A stretch of DNA of 64,000 nucleotides, taken from Xanthomonas citri pv. mangiferaeindicae. GTDB taxonomy: Bacteria > Pseudomonadota > Gammaproteobacteria > Xanthomonadales > Xanthomonadaceae. The translations under genes and the position numbers were made by a program. The stretch is taken from the NCBI GenBank assembly GCA_002240395.1, contig CP016836.1:3658001-3722000 (forward strand). Reading direction: 5' to 3'. Positions within the stretch are counted from its first letter, which is position 1, and the number at the start of each line of letters is the position of its first letter. Positions 24,598 to 33,265 of the stretch are shown piece after piece. The notes below the pieces were generated by a model, which did no database searches, was not told the origin of the DNA, and worked only from the letters and a program-made list of their open reading frames with translations.

Positions 24598-25656
24598 TCA
24601 GCCTCCAGCGAGCACACGCACCGTCTGTGTCAGCCGGTGCGTGGCACCGGGCGCCAGCGCGACGACATCGGGCCCGGCATTGGCCGCCTCCAGACACAGA
24701 AACCCGCGCCAGGCCTGACCGATGTCGTCCATGCGTGCGGCGGCCGTCGCGCCCGGGTTCCAGACCACCAGCGACCGGCTGCCGGCGACGTCGAGCGCGA
24801 TCCTGCGGCCCAGGCCCGGGTCGTCGAGGATGTAGCGCCCCCGCGCATCGACGTAGATGTAGTCGCTACGACCGGGGTCGCGGGGATCGTCGAACCGCCA
24901 GTCTCCGGCCTGCACATGCGCGGCGTAGCCGTCGTTCTTGTCGAGATAGGTCAGGCCGTCGAGCCCGCGGACACGGACCTGGGCGACATCGGAGACACGG
25001 AAGTAGGTGTGCAGCGCCTGCGTGATCGCAACCGGACGCGGGCCGGTGTTGGTGGTCGTCAGCGTCTGTTCCAGCGCCTGGCCGATGCGCAGCGTCATCC
25101 GCAGCTGCAGCCCCAGCTCCGGGAAATCCGGCGGTGCCAGTTCGATGGCGACGCTGCCGTCGTCGGCGCGCGCGGCCGCGAGCACCCGCCAGCGCACCGT
25201 GCGCACGAATCCGTGCGCCGGCACCTCGCCGGTCTGCCCCTGCCGGCCGAAGTACGGCCACACCACGGGCGTACCGCCACGGATCGCGTCCGGCAGTGGC
25301 TTGACCGACGGCGACAGCCACAGCGCGTCCTCCTGCCCGGCCGGCACATACGACAACAGATGCCCGCCGTGCAGCGCGATCGCAGCCGTCGCCAGCGGCG
25401 TCTCCACCAGCAGCGCCTCGATGCCGGCATAGCGGCCCAGCCGCAAACCGTCGACATCAGGCAGTGCGGGCGGCACCGCCGCTGCCGCCGCGGCGACGGC
25501 GGCGGGATAGCCGCTGGGTACAGCGAATGCGGTCTCGGAGATGGACGGGGTCGTAGGCAAGACGGTCTCCTGCGCCGGCGACGGGTCGCGCAGCGCAGTG
25601 CTGCCGGCGCATCCGGCGAGCAGTCCGCAACACAGCAACCACAGACGAATCGGCAT
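24598..25656 (-). CDS. Lipoprotein aldose-1-epimerase / hexose-6-phosphate mutarotase-like protein
   Basis: A 352-residue protein whose leader MPIRLWLLCCGLLAGC has a lipobox, followed by a ~50-residue Ala/Pro linker. The galactose-mutarotase-like domain resembles YeaD: ATAAIALHGGHLLSYVP, RGGTPVVWPYFG, PAHGFVRTVRW (active-site His), ALHTYFRVSD, LTYLDKND and GFLCLEAANA (catalytic Glu). YeaD enzymes act on glucose-6-phosphate in the cytoplasm; this copy is predicted to sit in the envelope, so free sugars are a likelier substrate. The frame is open to 25836, but ATG 25656 starts the leader. It is divergent from the GH16 glucanase gene. Confidence 0.82.
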   Translation of the reverse strand: MPIRLWLLCCGLLAGCAGSTALRDPSPAQETVLPTTPSISETAFAVPSGYPAAVAAAAAAVPPALPDVDGLRLGRYAGIEALLVETPLATAAIALHGGHLLSYVPAGQEDALWLSPSVKPLPDAIRGGTPVVWPYFGRQGQTGEVPAHGFVRTVRWRVLAAARADDGSVAIELAPPDFPELGLQLRMTLRIGQALEQTLTTTNTGPRPVAITQALHTYFRVSDVAQVRVRGLDGLTYLDKNDGYAAHVQAGDWRFDDPRDPGRSDYIYVDARGRYILDDPGLGRRIALDVAGSRSLVVWNPGATAAARMDDIGQAWRGFLCLEAANAGPDVVALAPGATHRLTQTVRVLAGG

Positions 25657-25882
25657 TGGGGGGCAAGGGGCGGAAGTCGGATCGCCCAGCTTAGCTGGCT
25701 GCATGCGCGACGTGCAGCGCGCTGTGCGCGTCGGTGCGCCATGTGTCCAAAAACGTAGGCATCGGCGCATCTGTGTGCTGCCGCGCAACATGTTCGCCCC
25801 ATGCGCGATGGAGATTTCACCCGACACAAACGCCAATCCGTGACCCCGATCGCGGAACGCGACATCCCGGATGCAAGTTGGC

Positions 25883-25896
25883 TGACAGCGCTGTCA
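25883..25896. promoter_or_regulatory. LacI-type operator upstream of the GH16 gene
   Basis: TGACAGCGCTGTCA is a perfect 14-bp palindrome with a central CG, the form of operators bound by LacI-family sugar regulators. It is 69 bp upstream of the GH16 ATG in a 308-bp divergent intergenic region that otherwise shows no gene. Confidence 0.6.
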
Positions 25897-25964
25897 AGCA
25901 CACGCAGGCTCGATGTCGGCCGTCCCCACCGCGCCGTTCCCCTTTCGAATGCAAGGAGTCCGTC

Positions 25965-27323
25965 ATGGATCGCGTACGCCTGTTCGCTCTGCCGCTCGTC
26001 GCCTGCCTGGGCGCAGCCGCCACGTTCGCCCCTGCCGCCCATGCCCAGACCCCCGTCTGGCAGGAAAACTTCGACGGCCCGTCGATCGATGGCAACACCT
26101 GGACCTACGATGTGGGCACGGGGTGCCAGATCGGCCTGTGCGGCTGGGGCAATTCTGAAATGCAGTACTACACCAGCCGCTCGGAAAACGCGCGCATCGA
26201 GAACGGCCGCCTGATCATCGAGGCGCGGCGCGAGAACTTCGACGGCAGCCCGTTTACCTCGGCGCGGCTCAAGACCGAGGGGCGTGTGCAGTTCAAGTAC
26301 GGCACGCTCGAGGCGCGGATCAAGATCCCCGAGGCCGGCAACGGCGTGTGGCCGGCCTACTGGATGCTCGGCGCGGTGGGCGTGTGGCCGGCGCGCGGCG
26401 AGATCGACATGATGGAGGCCGGCTCGGCACAGGCGATCGCCGATGGCATGGCCAATCGCCGGATCGGTGCTGCCGTGCACTGGGACTACAACGGCTCGTA
26501 CGCCTCGCACGCCACGGTCTACAACAGCCCGGTCGCGCTGCATGACGACTTCCATATCTACAAGCTGACCTGGGACCCGAATTTCATCCGCGTCTCGATC
26601 GACGGCCAGCAGTACTTCGAGTTCGACATCTCCGATGTCGAAGGGCCGCAGGTGCACGAGTTCCACGCCCCGCACTTCCTGCTGCTCAACATCGCCGTCG
26701 GCGGCACCTACACCGGCGTGCACACCCCGCAGGACGTCACCGCGCCGCTGCCCGGCCGCATGGAGGTCGACTGGATCCGGCTCTACCAGGACCATCCCGA
26801 CAGCGAGTTGTACCTGGGCAGCAACAACGCCACGCCGGCCGGGCAGTTCGGCGTGTACACCGAGCGCAGCGGCCTGGCCGGCGCGCTGGATTTCGGCAGC
26901 AACACCGACCTGTTCCTGTGGAACAACCTCACCCCGATCGCCGCCGCACCGTTCGAGGGCAATGAACTGATGGCGTTCCGCGCCAACCCGGGCAACTGGT
27001 TCGGGCTGGGTATCATCACCGAAGTGCGCAACATGAGCGCCTACGTCGGCGGCAGCTTGAAGTTCCGCATGCGCACCGCCAGCCAGGCGCCGTTCCGCGT
27101 CGGCATCAACACGTCATTCGGCGACAGCTGGATTCCCTTCGCGCCGGGCGGCCAGCAGTACGGCCTGGTCCGCGACGGCGCCTGGCACGAAGTCAGCATT
27201 CCGTTCTCGGCGTTCCATGACCTCGACCTGCACGCGGTCAAGCAGTTCTTCATGCTCGCCGGCGATGCGCCCGGCCAGCCGGTCGACCTGTTCATCGACG
27301 ACGTCTACTACCAGAGCCCGTGA
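25965..27323 (+). CDS. Secreted GH16 endo-beta-1,3-glucanase (laminarinase-like) with C-terminal module
   Basis: A 452-residue secreted glycosidase. The signal peptide ends AHA at residue 27 and the start has AAGGAG upstream. The GH16 jelly-roll spans about 30-275, with the catalytic motif GEIDMMEAG at 145-153: Glu146 nucleophile, Asp148, Glu151 acid/base. WGNSEMQYYT, GNGVWPAYWML and GGTYTGVHTPQDV are typical laminarinase segments. Residues ~280-452 form a second beta-rich domain (VYTERSGLAGALDFGS, DLFIDDVYYQSP), probably carbohydrate-binding. It should cut beta-1,3-glucans of fungi, algae or plants. The palindrome upstream suggests LacI-type control. Confidence 0.92.
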   Translation: MDRVRLFALPLVACLGAAATFAPAAHAQTPVWQENFDGPSIDGNTWTYDVGTGCQIGLCGWGNSEMQYYTSRSENARIENGRLIIEARRENFDGSPFTSARLKTEGRVQFKYGTLEARIKIPEAGNGVWPAYWMLGAVGVWPARGEIDMMEAGSAQAIADGMANRRIGAAVHWDYNGSYASHATVYNSPVALHDDFHIYKLTWDPNFIRVSIDGQQYFEFDISDVEGPQVHEFHAPHFLLLNIAVGGTYTGVHTPQDVTAPLPGRMEVDWIRLYQDHPDSELYLGSNNATPAGQFGVYTERSGLAGALDFGSNTDLFLWNNLTPIAAAPFEGNELMAFRANPGNWFGLGIITEVRNMSAYVGGSLKFRMRTASQAPFRVGINTSFGDSWIPFAPGGQQYGLVRDGAWHEVSIPFSAFHDLDLHAVKQFFMLAGDAPGQPVDLFIDDVYYQSP

Positions 27324-27330
27324 TTGCAAA

Positions 27331-27360
27331 CGCGCGCACCGTCCGCGGGCGGTGCGCGCG
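27331..27360. terminator. Bidirectional hairpin between GH16 and glutaminase
   Basis: Perfect 11-bp arms (CGCGCGCACCG and complement) with an 8-nt loop lie in the 42-bp gap between convergent stops. Confidence 0.6.
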
Positions 27361-27365
27361 ATGTC

Positions 27366-28325
27366 CTAGAACACCGACAGCCCGGTCATCCGCGTGAAGC
27401 GGTGCAGCGCGTATGCGCCGAGCAGCGAGTTGCCCTTGTCGTCGAGCGGCGGCGACCAGACGCACAGGCTGAGCACATTGGGCACCACTGCGACGATGCC
27501 GCCGCCGACGCCGCTCTTGGCCGGCAGGCCGACGTGGAAGGCGAACTCGCCCGCAGCGTCGTAGGTGCCGCAGGTCATCATCACCGCATTGATGCGCGTG
27601 CTGCGCTCGACGCTGGTCACGCGCGTGCCGGTGCCCGGACACACGCCGCGGCCGGCCAGGTAGCGCACGCTGCGCGCCAGATCCACACAGTTCATGCGCA
27701 GCGCGCACTGGAAGAAGTACAGGTCGAGCACGGCGTCGACCTCGTTGTCGATGTTGCCGAAGCTGCGGATGAAATTCGCCAGTGCGATGTTGCGATAGCC
27801 GCTGCGGCGCTCCGAGGTCCAGATCTCCTCGTCGCGGCCGACCTCGGCGTTGCCCGAACGCTCGCGCATGAACGCTAGCAGCGCCGCCTCCGGATCGTCG
27901 TAGCGCGACAGCAGCACATCGGCCACGACCAGCGCACCGGCATTGATGAAGGGATTGCGCGGGATGCCGCATTCGTGTTCGAGCTGGATCAGCGAGTTGA
28001 ACGGATCCCCCGAGGGCTCGCGTCCGACCCGCTTCCACAGCGCATCGCCCGCCGCGTCGAGGCCGAGCGTGAGTGTATGCACCTTGGAGATGCTCTGGAT
28101 CGAGAACGGGACCTGGGCATCGCCGACGCTGTAGACATCGCCATCGAGCGTGGCGACCGCCATGCCGAAGCGCTCGCGCGGCACCGAGGCCAGCGCCGGG
28201 ATGTAATCGGCGACCTTGCCCTCACGCGCATCGAAGCGCGCGCGCACCTCCGCATCGATCGTCGCCAGAATGCCGGGGATGTCGTGACGCGAGAGGTCGT
28301 GCGGGTTCTGCGGCGGACTATGCAT
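27366..28325 (-). CDS. glsA: Glutaminase (GlsA type)
   Basis: A 319-residue cytoplasmic enzyme that converts glutamine to glutamate and ammonia; the fold is of the serine beta-lactamase type. It matches E. coli YneH/GlsB along its full length: KVADYIPAL, PFSIQSISKV (catalytic Ser-x-x-Lys), QLEHECGIPRNPFINAGALVV, SGYRNIALANFIRSFGNID (Tyr), GLPAKSGVGGGIVAVVP and WSPPLDDKGNSL. Two starts are possible (28325 or 28349); similarity begins after both. Convergent with GH16 and divergent from the GST gene. Confidence 0.93.
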   Translation of the reverse strand: MHSPPQNPHDLSRHDIPGILATIDAEVRARFDAREGKVADYIPALASVPRERFGMAVATLDGDVYSVGDAQVPFSIQSISKVHTLTLGLDAAGDALWKRVGREPSGDPFNSLIQLEHECGIPRNPFINAGALVVADVLLSRYDDPEAALLAFMRERSGNAEVGRDEEIWTSERRSGYRNIALANFIRSFGNIDNEVDAVLDLYFFQCALRMNCVDLARSVRYLAGRGVCPGTGTRVTSVERSTRINAVMMTCGTYDAAGEFAFHVGLPAKSGVGGGIVAVVPNVLSLCVWSPPLDDKGNSLLGAYALHRFTRMTGLSVF

Positions 28326-28457
28326 CGGTGGGCTCGTGGTGGCGGACATGCAGTCTGCGCATGGAGGCGTCAAGCGCGGGTCGCCGCGCTTCAGGGCACG
28401 CGCGCTTGATGCCGCAGCCGGCACACTGCAGGCCTCACCGCTTGGAGACGCCGCACG

Positions 28458-29414
28458 ATGGGCATGCTGATCGAAGGCCGCTGGCATCGCGACGACGACG
28501 GACTGGTCGATGGCGATGGACGCCTGGCCCGGCCGCAGACGCAGTTCCGCAACTGGATCACCGCCGACGGCCGCGCCGGTCCCACTGGCGAAGGCGGGTT
28601 CGCCGCGCAGCCTGGCCGCTACCACCTCTACGTGGCACGCGCCTGCCCTTGGGCGCACCGCACGACCCTGTTCCGCGAACTCAAGGGCCTGCAGGGCATG
28701 ATTGGGCTGTCGGTCACCCACTGGCTGATGGCCGACGACGGTTGGACCTTCGCGCAGGGACCGGGTGTCGTGCCCGACCGGGTCAACGGCGTGGACACGG
28801 TGTGGCAGCTCTACACCGCCGCCGACCCGCGCTACACCGGGCGGGTCAGCGTGCCGGTGCTGTGGGACACCCAGCGCGCCACGATCGTCAGCAACGAGTC
28901 GGCCGACATCATCCGCATGTTCAACAGCGCCTTCGACGAGATCGGCGCGGCCGAGGGTGACTACTACCCGCCCGATCTACGCGAGGAGATCGACGCGGTC
29001 AATGCGCGCATCTACGACGGACTCAACAACGGTGTCTACAAGGCGGGCTTCGCAACTCAACAGGCGGCCTACGACGAGGCCGTCGAGGCGGTGTTCGCGA
29101 CCCTCGACTGGCTGGAGTTGCGGCTGTCGGGCGAGCCGTTCCTGTGCGGCCACACGCTAACCGAGGCCGACTGGCGGCTGTTCACCACGCTGCTGCGCTT
29201 CGACGCGGTCTACCACGGCCACTTCAAGTGCAACCTGCGGCGGCTGATCGACTACCCCGCCCTGCTCGCCTACACCCAACGGCTGTACCGCCACCCGGCG
29301 GTCGCACCGACGGTCGACTTCGACCACATCAAGCGGCACTACTACCAGAGCCACCGGCAGATCAATCCGACCGGCATCGTGCCCGCCGGGCCGGTGCCGC
29401 CGTTCGGACGCTGA
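28458..29414 (+). CDS. Xi-class glutathione S-transferase (glutathionyl-hydroquinone reductase)
   Basis: A 318-residue protein of the YqjG/PcpF type. The thioredoxin-like N-domain carries ARACPWAHRT with catalytic Cys63. VPVLWDTQRATIVSNESADI is the glutathione-binding segment with cis-Pro and the Glu-Ser pair. The helical C-domain includes GHTLTEADWRLFTTLLRFD and VYHGHFKCNLRRL. Family members reduce glutathionyl-hydroquinones with GSH. The start ATG has GGAGA ten bases upstream. Single-gene unit. Confidence 0.92.
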   Translation: MGMLIEGRWHRDDDGLVDGDGRLARPQTQFRNWITADGRAGPTGEGGFAAQPGRYHLYVARACPWAHRTTLFRELKGLQGMIGLSVTHWLMADDGWTFAQGPGVVPDRVNGVDTVWQLYTAADPRYTGRVSVPVLWDTQRATIVSNESADIIRMFNSAFDEIGAAEGDYYPPDLREEIDAVNARIYDGLNNGVYKAGFATQQAAYDEAVEAVFATLDWLELRLSGEPFLCGHTLTEADWRLFTTLLRFDAVYHGHFKCNLRRLIDYPALLAYTQRLYRHPAVAPTVDFDHIKRHYYQSHRQINPTGIVPAGPVPPFGR

Positions 29415-29433
29415 CGTTGCCAGCGGGTCGCCG

Positions 29434-30156
29434 CTACAGCGGCGGGGGCATGCAGCCCATCGCCGACAGCGGTCCATGCAAGGCCGGCACCTGCATCAAC
29501 CACGGCCCGGCCAGCGTCAACACGCCGGCCGCCAGTACCAGTGACGCTGCCAGCGCGCGCAGCCGCGGGCGCTGCAGCCACCGGCCCATGCGCTGGCCCG
29601 ACCAGGTCAGCGGCAACATCACCGGCAGCGTGCCCAGGCCGAAGGCGGCCATCGTCAGCGCGCCGCCCGGCACGCTGGCCTGCATCCAGGCCACCGTCAG
29701 CAGGCTCAGGCTGAGCCCGCAGGGCAGCCAGCCCCACAGCATTCCCAACGCGATCCGGCGCGGCGCCGTCTCCGCCGGCAACAGGCGCCGCTGCAGTGGC
29801 TGCAACCACGCCCACAGGCGGGCGCCCGGCCGCCGCAGCAGGTCGAAGCCGCCGCGCCCGAACAGCCGCAGCGCGACCAGCACCAGCGCCACGCCCAGCA
29901 GCATGCGCAGCCCGAAGCCGATCCACGGATTGCCGAACACGCCGACCAGACCGTGGCCGAAGCCACCGACGATCGCACCGGCCAGCACATAGCCGCCCAC
30001 GCGGCCCAGGTTGACCTGCAGCGCATGCGGCCAGCCGCCGGCCGGCGACGCAGCCGAGAAGCCGGTCGCGATGCCGCCGCACATCGCCGCGCAGTGCAGA
30101 CCGCCCAGCAGGCCGCTGGTCAGCGCGGCCAGCACCACCAGCCAGTCAATCGGCAC
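29434..30156 (-). CDS. TauE/SafE-family membrane protein of the cbb3 oxidase locus
   Basis: A 240-residue inner-membrane protein with about six helices. The N-terminal LGGLHCAAMCGGI carries His and two Cys, the HxxMC-type motif of the SafE/DsbD-like subgroup found next to ccoS in many proteobacteria. WGWLPCGLSLSLL lies in the second half. A role in metal (copper) or reductant delivery for cbb3 assembly is inferred from context. A GTG start at 30156 overlaps the ccoS stop by 11 bp; no ATG fits. Confidence 0.85.
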   Translation of the reverse strand: MPIDWLVVLAALTSGLLGGLHCAAMCGGIATGFSAASPAGGWPHALQVNLGRVGGYVLAGAIVGGFGHGLVGVFGNPWIGFGLRMLLGVALVLVALRLFGRGGFDLLRRPGARLWAWLQPLQRRLLPAETAPRRIALGMLWGWLPCGLSLSLLTVAWMQASVPGGALTMAAFGLGTLPVMLPLTWSGQRMGRWLQRPRLRALAASLVLAAGVLTLAGPWLMQVPALHGPLSAMGCMPPPL

Positions 30157-30367
30157 GCGGCCGATCCTGCGGCGGCGGCGGCGCGTCCGTGGGCCGCGCG
30201 CCCCGGAGGTGCCCGGCCTCGTCGCGGCCGTCATCGTCGACCAGGATGTCGAGCGCCGGAGTGTCCATGTCATCGAACTGCCCGCGCCTGACCGCCCAGA
30301 CGAAGGCGGCGATCGCGATGCCAAGCAGCACCAGGCTGATCGGGACCAACAGCAGCAGACTTCTCAT
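30146..30367 (-). CDS. ccoS: CcoS, cbb3 oxidase assembly protein
   Basis: A 73-residue protein with one N-terminal membrane helix (LLLLVPISLVLLGIAIAAFV) followed by AVRRGQFDDMDTPALDILVDD, the CcoS signature. It is needed for insertion of redox cofactors into CcoN in other bacteria. Its ATG overlaps the ccoI stop (ATGA). The acidic, Pro-rich C-terminal tail is longer than in many homologues. Confidence 0.92.
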   Translation of the reverse strand: MRSLLLLVPISLVLLGIAIAAFVWAVRRGQFDDMDTPALDILVDDDGRDEAGHLRGARPTDAPPPPQDRPRAD

Positions 30368-32760
30368 CTCGGTTCTCCGGTCGCCGGCACCCGGGTCAAG
30401 CGCAGCGCATTGGCGGTGACGAGCAGCGACGACAATGCCATGCCCAGCGCCGCCAGCCACGGCGTCACCAGTCCGGCCGCGGCCACCGGGATCGCCAGCA
30501 GGTTGTAGACCAGCGCCCACCCCAGATTCTGCCGGATCACCCGCCGGGCGCGCCGCGCCACCGCGATCGTCGCCGGAATGCGGCGCAGGGTCGGCCCGGT
30601 GGTGACCAGGTCGGCGGCGCGCTGGGCCAAGGACGCGCCCTCGCCCATCGCGATCGAGACGTCGGCGCCGGCCAGCACCGGCGCATCGTTGAGGCCGTCG
30701 CCGATCATTGCCACGGTGCGGCCCTCGGCCTGCAGCGCCCGGACCCGCGCCAGCTTGTCCTCCGGCGTCTGGCGCGCATGCGCGTCGTCGATGCCCAGCC
30801 GCGCGGCCAGCGCGGTGACCGGTGCCTGCGCATCGCCACTGGCCAGATGCAGCGCCAGACCCAGTTCGCGCAGGCCCTGCAACGCGGCGGCCGCGTCCTC
30901 GCGCACGTGTTCGCGCAGCGTGAACCGCGCCATCGCGCGGTGGCCGTCGCCGAGCCATAGCGCGCCATCGTCTGCGCGCCCGGCGGCGAACGCCGCCTGG
31001 CCCAACCGCCAGCGCACACCCTCGACGCTCCCCTCCACGCCCTGCCCCGGCACCACCACCATCGCGTCGGCGGCGGCATCGGCAGCAACGTGCGCGAAGG
31101 CCTGGGCAATCGGATGATTGGCATCGCGTTCGAGCGCGGCCGCGATCCGCAGTGCATGCGCCGGATCGAAGCCGTCGAAGCCGGTCGCCTCGTCGAGCTC
31201 GGGGCGCGTGTCGGTCAATGTGCCGGTCTTGTCGAAGACCATATCGGTGGCGCTGGCGAGCGTCTCCAGCGCATCGGCCCGGGTCGCCAGCACGCCGAGC
31301 CGGGCCAGTGCGCCGTGCGCCGTGGCCAGCGCCGTGGGCACCGCCAGCGACAGCGCACAGGGGCAGCTGACCACCAGCAGCGCCAGCGTGACCTCGAACG
31401 CACGCGCCGGGTCATGGATGCGCCAGCCCACGTACACCGCCAGCGCGGTCAGCAGCAGACTGGCGACGAAGCGGCTGCCGATGCCATCGGCCAGACGCGC
31501 CAGACGCGGCCGGTGCGACTGCGCCTGTTCGACGAGCCGGGTCAGCTGCGACAGCCGCGTATCGACGCCGGTGCAGGTCACCCGCACACGCACCGGCCAC
31601 TCGCGGCAGACCGTACCGGCGTAGAGCGCCTCGCCGGCGATGCGGCGCACCGGCGCCGACTCGCCGGTCAGCAGCGATTCCTCGAACACCGCCTCGCCAT
31701 CGAGCAGCACGCCATCGGCGGGCAGGACATCGCCGGCCGCGACACAGACGATGTCGCCGGCAACGAGCTCGGCAGCCGGCACCGACTCGCGTGCGCCGTC
31801 GGCGCGCTCGCGCACCGCCAGCGACGGCCGCGCGCGCGCCAGCGCATCGACCTGGGCGGTGGCGACGTTGCGCGCACGTTGCTCGAGCATGCGCGCGGCC
31901 AGCAGCAGGAACACGAACATCACCGCCGCGTCGTACCAGACGTGGGTGCCGCCGCGGATCGTTTCCCACAGGCTGGCCAGATAGGCCAGCAGGGTCGAGG
32001 TCGCGATCAGCGTGTCCATGCCGACGTGGCGCTGGCGCAGTTCGCGCGCCATGCCCGCCAGGAATGGCCAGCCGGCGTAGAACACCACCGGGGTCGACAC
32101 CAGGAAGGTGATCCAGCGGAAGAAGTCGCGCGTGGCCAGCGGCATCTGCTGGTCGAAGTCCAGGTACAGGGCTTCGGCGAACATCATCGCCTGCAACGTG
32201 CCCAGCCCGGCAATGCCCAGACGCAGCAGCCAGCGCCGGCGCTCGCGTACCCGAGCGCGCTCGCGCGCCTCACCGCCGGCCAGGTACGGGCGATAACCGA
32301 GCGCGGCCAGCCGCTGCAGCACTTGCGACAGCGCCGTGCGCGCCGGGTCCCAGGCGATGCGGATGCGGCCGGTCACCGCGTTGGCGGTGACGTCGAGCAC
32401 GCCATCCTCGCGGCGCAATGCGCGGTCGATCAGCCACGCACATGCGGCGCAGCGCATGCCGTCGGTCAGCAGCGTGAGCGCGCGTCCACCGGGCACCGGG
32501 TTGGCGTGCTCGCGCAGCAGATCCTCGCGATCCCAGATTCCGAAGTCGATCGCCTCGTTGCCGACCGGCGCCGGCATCGCACTGCGCAGGCGGTAGTAAT
32601 CGCCGAGATCGGCGTGGCGGATCCACTGCGCCGCGGCCGCGCAGCCATCGCAACAGAACGCCTGCGTGGCGCCGTCGATCGCCGCCTGCACCGCATGCGC
32701 GGTCAGTGGTTCGCCACAATGGAAGCAGCCCGCGGGCGCGGGATGCGCAGCGGCGTTCAC
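30364..32760 (-). CDS. ccoI: CcoI, copper-transporting P1B-type ATPase
   Basis: A 798-residue P-type ATPase that exports copper for cbb3 oxidase assembly. The N-terminal region has CFHCGEPL and FCCDGCAAAA, then an HMA domain with MRCAACAW. Eight membrane helices include the ion motif SCPCAL; the cytoplasmic domains show LLTGES, DKTGTLTD (phosphorylated Asp), HPIA and GDGLNDAP. A GTG start at 32760 was chosen because it follows the fixH stop by 7 bp and starts VNAAAHPAP; upstream codons in frame lie inside fixH. Its stop overlaps ccoS. Confidence 0.95.
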   Translation of the reverse strand: MNAAAHPAPAGCFHCGEPLTAHAVQAAIDGATQAFCCDGCAAAAQWIRHADLGDYYRLRSAMPAPVGNEAIDFGIWDREDLLREHANPVPGGRALTLLTDGMRCAACAWLIDRALRREDGVLDVTANAVTGRIRIAWDPARTALSQVLQRLAALGYRPYLAGGEARERARVRERRRWLLRLGIAGLGTLQAMMFAEALYLDFDQQMPLATRDFFRWITFLVSTPVVFYAGWPFLAGMARELRQRHVGMDTLIATSTLLAYLASLWETIRGGTHVWYDAAVMFVFLLLAARMLEQRARNVATAQVDALARARPSLAVRERADGARESVPAAELVAGDIVCVAAGDVLPADGVLLDGEAVFEESLLTGESAPVRRIAGEALYAGTVCREWPVRVRVTCTGVDTRLSQLTRLVEQAQSHRPRLARLADGIGSRFVASLLLTALAVYVGWRIHDPARAFEVTLALLVVSCPCALSLAVPTALATAHGALARLGVLATRADALETLASATDMVFDKTGTLTDTRPELDEATGFDGFDPAHALRIAAALERDANHPIAQAFAHVAADAAADAMVVVPGQGVEGSVEGVRWRLGQAAFAAGRADDGALWLGDGHRAMARFTLREHVREDAAAALQGLRELGLALHLASGDAQAPVTALAARLGIDDAHARQTPEDKLARVRALQAEGRTVAMIGDGLNDAPVLAGADVSIAMGEGASLAQRAADLVTTGPTLRRIPATIAVARRARRVIRQNLGWALVYNLLAIPVAAAGLVTPWLAALGMALSSLLVTANALRLTRVPATGEPR

Positions 32761-32767
32761 GTCTGCA

Positions 32768-33265
32768 TCAGGGCTGCAGCGACGGCGCCAGGCGGGCGGC
32801 GTGCTGCTGCTTGGGCAGGCGTCCTTGCAGGCGCCAGGTGCCGTCGGCGGGTGCCAGCTGCACGATCCAGTCGTGGCCGTCATCGATCGGCGTGGTCGAG
32901 CGCCACCCGGTCTCCGTCGGTGCCAACTCCAGCGTCAGGTCGTCCTCCGACTGGGTCGGATGCTGCAGGAGCAGCCGCAAGTTCGCCTCGCGCGGGAACT
33001 CGCCCGTTGCCGGGATCGCCTCGACCATCGTCTCGTCGATCCGCACGATCGCGCTCAGCCCCAGTTGCCGCGCCTTCGCGTCCGGGCCCAGATCGGTGGT
33101 CTGGATCTGCGAGACGCGGCGGACCTCGTCGTTGACGACATCGTCGCCGCCGGTGCGGGTGGCGACGATCAACAGCCCCACGCCGGCGACGATGGAGGCC
33201 AGCGGCAGGCCGATGACCAGCCACATCACCGGGATCCGCCACAGCGGGCGCTTGTTGTCATTCAT
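32768..33265 (-). CDS. fixH: FixH/CcoH family protein
   Basis: A 165-residue protein with one membrane helix (VMWLVIGLPLASIVAGVGLL) and a periplasmic domain containing LGLSAIVRIDE and FPREANLRLLLQHPTQSEDD, as in FixH. ATG 33265 shares its A with the TGA of ccoG; a GTG one codon earlier is possible. In cbb3 assembly CcoH/FixH stays with the complex. The final W-x-LQGRL segment is typical. Confidence 0.9.
   Translation of the reverse strand: MNDNKRPLWRIPVMWLVIGLPLASIVAGVGLLIVATRTGGDDVVNDEVRRVSQIQTTDLGPDAKARQLGLSAIVRIDETMVEAIPATGEFPREANLRLLLQHPTQSEDDLTLELAPTETGWRSTTPIDDGHDWIVQLAPADGTWRLQGRLPKQQHAARLAPSLQP

Noticed and set aside
22331..24718. A 795-codon plus-strand frame
   Set aside because: It is the exact antisense of the M13 peptidase and has no recognisable domain; high GC keeps antisense frames open.
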